Source: Bacteroidales bacterium
Lineage (GTDB): Bacteria; Bacteroidota; Bacteroidia; Bacteroidales; WCHB1-69
Length of the DNA stretch: 5,118 nt
Direction of reading: 5' to 3'
NCBI GenBank assembly: GCA_031264975.1
Contig: JAISDH010000120.1
Location: forward strand, 1-5,118
In this document: in pieces, positions 1-4,376 of the stretch
Layout of the letters: every line of letters starts with the position of its first letter
Position numbering within the stretch: position 1 is the first letter of the stretch
Position numbers and translations under genes: made by a program
The notes under the pieces: generated by a model
What the model saw: the letters and a program-made list of their open reading frames with translations, nothing else
Told to the model about the DNA's origin: nothing
Database searches by the model: none

Positions 1-149
1 AAATCCAGACAGTCAAAATATAAGGGTAATTGAGACCTGTAAAAAGCAAAATCCTCTACTTTCAAAAAGTCATGCGTACTTCTTACTGCACTTTCCCACA
101 CTTCCAATAATCGGGAATGGTCTTTTCCCGTTACAGAATCAATTGTCAT
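1..149 (-). CDS. GNAT-family N-acetyltransferase, N-terminal part (runs off left edge)
   Basis: This is the first 49 codons of a gene that continues beyond the left edge. The visible protein begins MTIDSVTGKDHSRLLEVWES and continues with AVRSTHDFL near residues 21-29 and LPLYFDCLD at 41-49. The pattern R-L-L-x-V-W-E-x-A-V-R-x-T-H-x-F is typical of the first helices of a common Bacteroidales/Firmicutes group of GNAT acetyltransferases of about 145 residues, which move an acetyl group from acetyl-CoA to an amine. The acetyl-CoA-binding part (Q/RxxGxG/A) is not in the window, so activity cannot be judged and the substrate is unknown. I chose the ATG at 149 because the family usually starts just before this region and AGGAAAGA lies upstream; an in-frame ATG at 194 would add 15 residues (MKRESNNLDNTGKNK). 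The same segment is repeated, in broken form, at 837-1047. Confidence 0.82.
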   Translation of the reverse strand, partial: MTIDSVTGKDHSRLLEVWESAVRSTHDFLKVEDFAFYRSQLPLYFDCLD

Positions 150-225
150 TTTATTCTTTCCTGTATTGTCTAAATTGTTGCTTTCTCTTTTCATCTATCA
201 TTTTCCCCATTGTATTTCACGACCG

Positions 226-233
226 TAAAGATA
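226..233 (-). promoter_or_regulatory. Possible -7 box (TATCTTTA) of the GNAT gene, left copy
   Basis: On the minus strand this reads TATCTTTA, one base away from the Bacteroidota -7 consensus TAnnTTTG. It lies upstream of both candidate GNAT starts (194 and 149). The equivalent bases of the right copy (1125-1132) read TATCTTTG, a full match. No clear -33 TTTG element is seen about 20 bases upstream, so this is a weak call. Confidence 0.35.
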
Positions 234-401
234 TTGTTTTTTTCTTTATCCGGTTTGCTAAATTGTTATTTGGCGTTTCAATTAAGACGATTCTCGGTAC
301 ATCAATGATGAATGCCTTGCCGCAACGAAGACGCTATGCCAAGCGGGGGCGAGGGCGGGAGGTTATTGAGTCTTTATTTTGAATGATTTTCCATAATATT
401 T

Positions 402-791
402 TTATACGTGTTGGTCAAATAAAATTTGATTACCATCAGGGTCAATTAACATTAAACTTGCGGGTCCTTTTGTATCGTCATCAATTTCCTCTGTTTCAAT
501 TTTTATTCCGTTATTTTTTAATATCTTTTGGATTTCCCTTATATCATCAAAATCCTTAACCTCATTTGCGTCAGAATCCCACCCTGGATTGAATGTTATT
601 ATGTTTTTCTCAAACATTTCCTGGAATAAACCTATTAAAGCATTTTCATTTTTCATTATCAAATAGTTTTGTTCGATACTTCCAGCAAAAACCGAAAATC
701 CGAGCGCCTCATAAAACTCTTTTGATTTAGCTATATTTTTTACATTAAGGCTGATTGAAAAAGCTCCTACTTTCATTTTGTTATGTGTCAT
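402..791 (-). CDS. VOC-family protein (glyoxalase/bleomycin-resistance fold)
   Basis: The gene encodes a 129-residue protein, the normal length for a single-module VOC (vicinal oxygen chelate) protein. It opens with a beta strand and helix, FSISLNVKNIAKSKEFYEAL at 11-30, followed by GFSVFAG. LIMKNENALIGLFQEMF lies at 44-60, FNPGWD at 67-72, and the family's C-terminal signature LIDPDGNQILFDQHV at 115-129. Members include metal-dependent glyoxalases, dioxygenases and drug-binding proteins; this subgroup, with the NPGW and DPDGN motifs, is usually annotated only as VOC/glyoxalase, so the substrate is unknown. The protein is probably cytosolic, as no signal peptide or membrane segment is seen. 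The ATG at 791 gives the full frame; the ATG at 776 (MKVGAFS) is an alternative. The gene stands alone between the two repeat copies, with its own -7 box at 814-821. Confidence 0.9.
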   Translation of the reverse strand: MTHNKMKVGAFSISLNVKNIAKSKEFYEALGFSVFAGSIEQNYLIMKNENALIGLFQEMFEKNIITFNPGWDSDANEVKDFDDIREIQKILKNNGIKIETEEIDDDTKGPASLMLIDPDGNQILFDQHV

Positions 792-813
792 GCTTCTAAA
801 ATTTTTATTGCTG

Positions 814-821
814 CAAAGATA
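814..821 (-). promoter_or_regulatory. -7 promoter box (TATCTTTG) of the VOC gene
   Basis: The minus strand reads TATCTTTG, an exact match to the Bacteroidota -7 consensus TAnnTTTG. It lies 22 bases before the VOC start at 791, which would give a short untranslated leader. No good TTTG is seen at the usual spacing for a -33 box; the TTTG in the T-rich tract just upstream is too close. Confidence 0.55.
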
Positions 822-836
822 AACAAAAAAATCAAA

Positions 837-1047
837 TTAACTCCCTGACACTCCCAAAAATCCAAGTATTTCTTCCTATTCGTTTTTGCAGGCATATAAA
901 TCCAGACAGTCAAAATATAGTGGTAATTGAGACTTGTAAAAAACAAAATCCTCTACTCTCAAAAAGTCATGCGTACTTCTTACCGCACTTTTCCACACTT
1001 CCAATAATTGGGAATGGTCTTTTTCCCGTTACAGAATCAATCGTCAT
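837..1047 (-). pseudogene. Broken, truncated second copy of the GNAT acetyltransferase gene
   Basis: This is a decayed duplicate of the gene at 1-149. It starts MTIDSVTGK in the same frame, then meets an extra T (plus-strand run 1020-1024, five T against four in the left copy), which shifts the frame. After the shift the family sequence continues: DHSQLLEVWKSAVRSTHDFL, then YKSQLPLYFDCLDLYACKNE. A TAG at 876-878 follows, then EEILGFLGVSGS and a TAA at 837-839. The EEILGFLGVSG stretch corresponds to the central strand of the GNAT fold, so the relic reaches a little further than the left copy visible here. The acetyl-CoA-binding half is missing; the VOC promoter follows almost at once. With one frameshift, two stops and the loss of about half the protein, no functional enzyme is expected. 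An upstream in-frame ATG at 1092 mirrors that at 194. Confidence 0.88.
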
Positions 1048-1175
1048 TTTATTTTTTCCTGTATTGTCTAAATTGTTGCTTTCTCTTTTCATCTATCATT
1101 TTCCCCCATTGTATTTCATGACCGCAAAGATATTATTTTTCTCTTTATCCGGTTTGCTAAATTCAATTAAGACGA
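898..1175. repeat. Direct repeat, right copy
   Basis: Second copy of the segment at 1-290, in the same orientation, at an offset of about 897 bases. It covers the pseudogene's 5' part and its leader. Compared with the left copy it lacks a 14-base block between AAA and TTCAATT near 1162, and has one extra T (1020-1024) and one extra C (in the C run near 1102-1108). After GACGA at 1171-1175 the two copies diverge. Confidence 0.93.
1125..1132 (-). promoter_or_regulatory. -7 promoter box (TATCTTTG) upstream of the GNAT pseudogene
   Basis: The minus strand reads TATCTTTG, an exact TAnnTTTG match, 32 bases before the ATG at 1092. It is the counterpart of TATCTTTA at 226-233. The pseudogene thus keeps the better-looking box. 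No clear -33 element is visible. Confidence 0.42.
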
Positions 1176-1388
1176 GCTTCAGTCTTTCATTGAACCAGCG
1201 CTTTAAACGTCGTCAAACCGGAGCTTTTGGAGTCTTCTTTCTCTGTGTCGACATCGCCAACAAGCGTTCTGCTACTTGACAATTGAGCATAAAGGACGGG
1301 GTACAGTTGCGGCATTTGAGTTGCGCATGGTTCTTAGTGGCTTTGACGTGCGCAAACTATTTTCGTCGAACGGGATTGTCTGACTCGC
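1176..1388 (-). other. Spacer after the methyltransferase gene, with a protein-like broken frame
   Basis: Between the methyltransferase stop and the repeat lies DNA without a convincing gene. On the minus strand, 1356-1216 is open for 47 codons and contains KCRNCTPSFMLNC (three cysteines, one CxxC) followed by RLLAMSTQRKKTPKAPV, then a TGA at 1213-1215. The only ATG that would give a useful ORF, at 1290, yields 25 codons. Beyond the stop the same frame continues RRLKRWFNERLKLVLIE into the repeat. This looks like a decayed coding or dispersed repeat sequence, but I cannot name it. No rho-independent terminator for the methyltransferase is obvious. Confidence 0.4.
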
Positions 1389-2204
1389 TTAATACTCAAA
1401 CGCTAATCGCGGTTGTATCTCTATCTTTTTTACTCGTTTTCTTGCTATTTCACAATATTCCGGGCTAATGTCAATCCCTATATATTGCCTGTACAGTTCA
1501 TAGGCAACTCTTGGTGTTGTTCCACTTCCGCACATTGGATCAAGTACCATGTCGCCGGCATTTGTCCATGACAGGATATGGTCTCGAACAAGTTCGCAGG
1601 GAAACGGGGCGGGGTGTCCTTTTGCTTCTTGGTCTTCCTGTTTTTTTCCCACTACATATTCCCAAACATTTCCTTTTATTTTTTTGTCTTTTACGGGACT
1701 TGCCGGTTTATCCCGTACCTGTTCGTTTTTGGAATAGTTTTTATAGGTTGTTCCGTTCAGTTCCAGACCGGCGTGCAGGCAGTCAACCAGAATAGGATTG
1801 TGCGTTTTTACAATTCCTTTACTAAATACAAACATATATTCAAATTCGTTATTGTAGCGTTTACGATAAATTTGAGGAATTGGATTCCGTTTGCGAAAAA
1901 TCATCGTATCGTGTAGTTTAAATCCTATGTCTTTGAAATATAAAGCCTGCTTAAAACTTGTTCCCGTTTCAGTTGCATCAATTGTGGCGTCGGCAACCAC
2001 CCAAACAACCACGCCTCCGGGTTTTGTAATACGAAATAACTCTTGTGCTATTTCTTTAAATGGAAACACATAGCCATTATAATTCCGCAAATCATCGTAA
2101 GGTGGAGAAGTAATGGTAAGATCTATTACATTGTCGTCAAACTGCTTCATCATTTCGACGCAATTCCCTTCAATAATGCTGTTTATATAATTTTTTATCT
2201 CCAT
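1389..2204 (-). CDS. Type II DNA methyltransferase, beta class (N6-adenine/N4-cytosine family), partner of the HindIII-like endonuclease
   Basis: This 271-residue enzyme transfers a methyl group from S-adenosylmethionine to a base in DNA and should protect the host from the adjacent endonuclease. The catalytic motif IV, TSPPY, is at 32-36. HPAPFP (motif X region) is at 197-202, the SAM-binding motif I, LDPMCGSGTT, at 221-230, and GIDIS with its acidic residue (motif II) at 243-247. Catalytic motif first and SAM motif last is the beta-class order (N6_N4_Mtase family); the length is normal and all key residues are present. The region between (about 100-190) probably holds target recognition. 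TSPPY occurs in both N4-cytosine and N6-adenine enzymes; because the neighbour is HindIII-like, N6-methyladenine in AAGCTT is the best guess, but it is inferred. The start ATG lies two bases after the endonuclease stop, so the two genes are surely cotranscribed and probably translationally coupled. No strong ribosome-binding site is seen. Confidence 0.94.
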   Translation of the reverse strand: MEIKNYINSIIEGNCVEMMKQFDDNVIDLTITSPPYDDLRNYNGYVFPFKEIAQELFRITKPGGVVVWVVADATIDATETGTSFKQALYFKDIGFKLHDTMIFRKRNPIPQIYRKRYNNEFEYMFVFSKGIVKTHNPILVDCLHAGLELNGTTYKNYSKNEQVRDKPASPVKDKKIKGNVWEYVVGKKQEDQEAKGHPAPFPCELVRDHILSWTNAGDMVLDPMCGSGTTPRVAYELYRQYIGIDISPEYCEIARKRVKKIEIQPRLAFEY

Positions 2205-2206
2205 AG

Positions 2207-3121
2207 TTATTGTATTGAAAAAAGTCCATTGTCGGAAATGGCTTGTACTGTTTTTATCCTGTTGTCTATTTTATAGATTTTCATAAGTTCCTTTAATGCT
2301 TCCTGGCGAGTCATGCACATAATCTTTTCACGCTCCTGTACCAGAAAGTCCAACGCTTCTTTTTTGGCTATGGCAATAGATTCTGTTGCTGCGATTTTTT
2401 CTGTGTTCCAGAGAGCTATTATTTCCTTCGAAAAAGAAAGCATTGTCTTGTTAAGAGGTAACCAATAGTCTGTGGCTGATTTTGAAGGATTGAGCGCTGG
2501 AATAGTTTGCAATATTCTTTCTAATAATTTTTCTACCTTATTTGTTCCAACTCTTCCGGAATAAGTTAACAACAAAGCCAAATGCGAATAGGTAAAGATA
2601 CAAACATTTCTTGTTGTTGCCTGTTGGTATATTTGACTTGACGAATTGGGAAGTTGATAAATAGGACAAACTATCATCGCATATGGTTTACCTCTTTTCC
2701 ATTCGTCCATTGCTTGAACCTTGAAATCTTTTTGATTTTTAGCAGTATGACTTAAACGAAATGCTTTTGCATCGGCAACAAAACTATAACTCTTTGCGAA
2801 TACTTCAACATCCGCCGCATCACCCCTTTCTTTTAGTACCAGACTATTGAACCCTAAAATTTTGTATGATAATGAAAGTATTATGTCGGTATATTTGGAA
2901 TATAATTTTTCTTCGCTGGTATCATGTCTATAACATTCAGGAATATTTCCACATAGCCGCAAATGGTCAATTAAAGAAGCAATGCCCTTTTCTTTGATTT
3001 CCTTTTCAAGCTCAACTTCCAAACGGTCGACGTTATCACTGAAACTATCGCTTAGTTTTTGGATTTCATTAATCCAGAATTGACGTTGATGTATTGCAGT
3101 TTGTGATATTATTGATTTCAT
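2207..3121 (-). CDS. HindIII-family type II restriction endonuclease
   Basis: This 304-residue protein matches my memory of HindIII (about 300 residues) along its core. EKLYSKYTDIIL at 71-82 corresponds to EKLFSKAGDIVL, LKERGDAADV at 96-105 to LEQRGNAGDV, and VADAKAFRLSHTAKNQKDFKV at 115-135 to VADAKSFRLSRTAKNQKDFKV. HindIII folds as a PD-(D/E)xK nuclease; the likely catalytic residues here are D104, D117 and K119 (the DAK), all present. The expected reaction is Mg-dependent cleavage at AAGCTT, inferred from the family. The C-terminal third (about 225-304) is helical and lysine-rich and less conserved. The ATG at 3121 overlaps the stop of the small upstream ORF (ATGA), and an in-frame TAA lies four codons upstream, which supports this start. 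Gene order is endonuclease then methyltransferase. The frame is intact, so the enzyme is probably active. Confidence 0.93.
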   Translation of the reverse strand: MKSIISQTAIHQRQFWINEIQKLSDSFSDNVDRLEVELEKEIKEKGIASLIDHLRLCGNIPECYRHDTSEEKLYSKYTDIILSLSYKILGFNSLVLKERGDAADVEVFAKSYSFVADAKAFRLSHTAKNQKDFKVQAMDEWKRGKPYAMIVCPIYQLPNSSSQIYQQATTRNVCIFTYSHLALLLTYSGRVGTNKVEKLLERILQTIPALNPSKSATDYWLPLNKTMLSFSKEIIALWNTEKIAATESIAIAKKEALDFLVQEREKIMCMTRQEALKELMKIYKIDNRIKTVQAISDNGLFSIQ

Positions 3122-3213
3122 TGTCCAAATAATTTATTATATGTGGCAATGCCACGTAAAGGTAATTGTTTATTTTCTCGTTGTTCTCTTAATGTGTCGC
3201 CTAAACTTTTCAT
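3118..3213 (-). pseudogene. Vestigial XRE/C-protein-like regulator ORF (31 codons), overlapping the endonuclease start
   Basis: A short frame from ATG at 3213 to TGA at 3118-3120 encodes 31 residues: MKSLGDTLREQRENKQLPLR, then GIATYNKLFGQ. The first 20 residues follow the pattern of helix 1 and the start of helix 2 in XRE-family helix-turn-helix regulators (M-x-S-L-G-x-x-L-R-E-x-R-x-x-K-x-L-P-L-R-x-x-A), the family of restriction-modification controller (C) proteins and of small regulators often found beside Bacteroidota methyltransferases. The rest of the DNA-binding domain, including the recognition helix, is missing, so it cannot bind DNA as a normal C protein. The best explanation is an internal or 3' deletion that joined the N-terminus to the endonuclease start. 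TGA overlaps the endonuclease ATG, so translating it could deliver ribosomes to the endonuclease. It may persist as a coupling leader. A chance ORF is the alternative. Confidence 0.62.
3143..3155. repeat. Perfect short palindrome GTGGCAATGCCAC
   Basis: Six-base arms GTGGCA and TGCCAC surround a single central base. It lies inside the vestigial regulator ORF, 22 bases before the endonuclease start. In mRNA the one-base loop makes a stable hairpin unlikely; as DNA it has the symmetry of an operator. No second copy is seen in the window. Confidence 0.5.
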
Positions 3214-3242
3214 CCTGATAAAATATTCTTAACTATTTTCGG

Positions 3243-3250
3243 CAAAGGTA
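3243..3250 (-). promoter_or_regulatory. -7 promoter box (TACCTTTG) of the restriction-modification operon
   Basis: The minus strand reads TACCTTTG, an exact fit to the Bacteroidota TAnnTTTG box, 29 bases before the small regulator-like ORF at 3213. It would transcribe that ORF, the endonuclease and the methyltransferase as one message. A -33 TTTG is not evident at the usual spacing. A related TACCTTTA lies further in, at 3157-3164, and might act as a weak internal promoter nearer the endonuclease. Confidence 0.55.
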
Positions 3251-3581
3251 CGGTTTTATTAAATACATCTCCATGATAAACAAGAAAAAGTTATCAACAT
3301 TTTTATCCACTTGACAATAGCCAAACCAATTTCACCTTCTTCCCTAATCGTATCCCTATCCATTAGATGATGCACTAAGGACATAATCACCAGCGTCAGG
3401 AACATGGAGTTTAGCAAATAGTTGTTGCATTATAATGTTCGCCGCTTGAACGGCGATGTTTATCAAATCTCCCTTACGCAACGACTTGGTGGCTATTATC
3501 CAATCGAAAACAGTCGTCTACAGGAATATTACACCTTTCCTGTTTAAAAGTCAATCACTTTACAGTTTTGTATTTGTTCTT
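3251..3581. other. Intergenic region between the ABC permease and the restriction-modification operon
   Basis: I find no convincing gene in these 331 bases. All minus-strand frames have stops, although one stretch (about 3432-3255, from a TAA) is open for about 58 codons and contains LTLVIMSLVHHLMDRDTIRE; I do not recognise it. Small structures are present: an inverted repeat TCGCCG/CGGCGA at 3439-3456 with a six-base loop; a second, CAGGAA/TTCCTG, at 3521-3542 with a ten-base loop; and two DnaA-box-like nonamers at 3291-3299 (TTATCAACA) and 3303-3311 (TTATCCACT). Neither hairpin is followed by a T run suited to a terminator on the minus strand. The region may contain a decayed gene. Confidence 0.45.
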
Positions 3582-4376
3582 TTATTTCACATCAACTTTC
3601 TTAAACATGCTATTCCCAACCCAAATTGCGGCAACAGAATAAACAACGCTGACAGTTATTGCGCCAACCGTCAGGGACGTCATTTCATCCGGAAAATTGC
3701 CCAACGCCGCCGCGTAGTACTGCGGCAATATTTTCGCCACAGAGCCGAATGTGTCGAACGAACCAAGAATAGACAGCAACACCGACGATACTAAAACATA
3801 TCCTATACCTGTAAATATTGTCTGTCCTGTATTTCGGCTCAAAAAAGCAATCAGGCAGAACAAGACGGCATAAGTAAAATGCAATAACAACTGGAGCGAC
3901 AGCGTGGAAAACAGTTGTATGAGATATTCCGGAAAAGGCAACGTTCCGAAATCGAACAGCAAGGTCAGTCCAACGGTCGAGACGATGGTTGCCGTCAGGA
4001 GAAAGGCGAGTGTAGCCACTCCGGCGGAAAATAGTTTGGAAAAAAACACCGCTGTCCGTTTCTTACCAAGCGCAAGTGCATGGCGTATCGTTCCGGTTTT
4101 AAAATCGTTAGCGATAAACAAGCCGATAAATGCCGCCAAACAGATGGAAATCATAACCGAAAGCTCGCCGAGCAGGAAAACTCCGCTCTGTCCCGCTGCC
4201 GGAAAGGCGAACACATCCCCAACGGCGACGGCTTCACCCTGCGCCATGGGATTTGAATCAAGAAACCCGACTACGCCCACGAAAAAAGCCGCTGCACAGG
4301 CTATCACAATAAGTAAAATGTAAAAAAGTTTGCTATGCCGAAGTTTATACCATTCAGCTCTGATAAGTCCGTTCAT
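3582..4376 (-). CDS. ABC-2 type transporter permease
   Basis: This 264-residue integral membrane protein is the channel half of an ABC exporter. It begins MNGLIRAEWYKLRHSKLFY, the usual cytoplasmic start with its K-L-R cluster before the first membrane segment (about 17-37). Further hydrophobic segments lie near 68-90, 110-140, 155-178, 184-205 and 234-254, which gives the six expected for the ABC-2 family. The cytoplasmic motif DFKTGTIRHALALG at 91-104, after segment two, is characteristic of permeases related to bacitracin (BcrB-like), lantibiotic-immunity and sodium (NatB-like) exporters. A loop rich in small residues (41-66) should face outwards. The start overlaps the ATPase stop by four bases (ATGA), so the two subunits are coupled. 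The frame is intact. The substrate cannot be told; export of, or protection against, a peptide antibiotic is one possibility only. Confidence 0.9.
   Translation of the reverse strand: MNGLIRAEWYKLRHSKLFYILLIVIACAAAFFVGVVGFLDSNPMAQGEAVAVGDVFAFPAAGQSGVFLLGELSVMISICLAAFIGLFIANDFKTGTIRHALALGKKRTAVFFSKLFSAGVATLAFLLTATIVSTVGLTLLFDFGTLPFPEYLIQLFSTLSLQLLLHFTYAVLFCLIAFLSRNTGQTIFTGIGYVLVSSVLLSILGSFDTFGSVAKILPQYYAAALGNFPDEMTSLTVGAITVSVVYSVAAIWVGNSMFKKVDVK

Larger units (their letters stand above)
1..290. repeat. Direct repeat, left copy (GNAT 5' part plus leader)
   Basis: This segment matches 898-1175 in the same orientation. By eye there are about 14 substitutions, nearly all transitions, two single-base length differences (T run at 123-126, C run near 205-208) and one 14-base block (about 263-276) that the right copy lacks, giving roughly 95% identity outside gaps. 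Similarity ends sharply after GACGA at 286-290. The left limit is set by the window edge. The unit carries the acetyltransferase start and its upstream region rather than transposon ends, so it looks like a segmental duplication rather than an insertion sequence. Confidence 0.93.

Noticed and set aside
1..1175. Integron cassette array (small GNAT and VOC genes in one direction with repeats between them)
   Set aside because: The repeats contain the start of a gene and its leader, not the imperfect inverted-repeat structure of attC sites, and no integrase is present.
1..1175. Composite transposon with repeats as insertion sequences
   Set aside because: The repeated segment encodes an acetyltransferase N-terminus; no transposase, terminal inverted repeats or target-site duplication can be seen.
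920..1279. Plus-strand open frame of 119 codons (and a similar one at 143-382)
   Set aside because: It lies antisense to the GNAT duplicate and its leader, and its hydrophobic, Phe/Ser-rich protein is typical of a reverse-strand shadow.
1511..1916. Overlapping plus-strand open frames in the methyltransferase region
   Set aside because: All are antisense to the intact methyltransferase, whose motifs are complete.
3439..3456. Hairpin TCGCCG/CGGCGA as a terminator for the ABC operon
   Set aside because: The stem is only six pairs, no T run follows on the minus strand, and it lies more than 120 bases after the permease stop.
3521..3542. Hairpin CAGGAA/TTCCTG as a rho-independent terminator
   Set aside because: The stem is short and A/T-containing, the loop has ten bases, and no U-rich tail follows in the minus-strand transcript.
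3904..4323. Plus-strand open frame of 139 codons
   Set aside because: It lies wholly antisense to the well-supported permease gene and encodes a low-complexity product.
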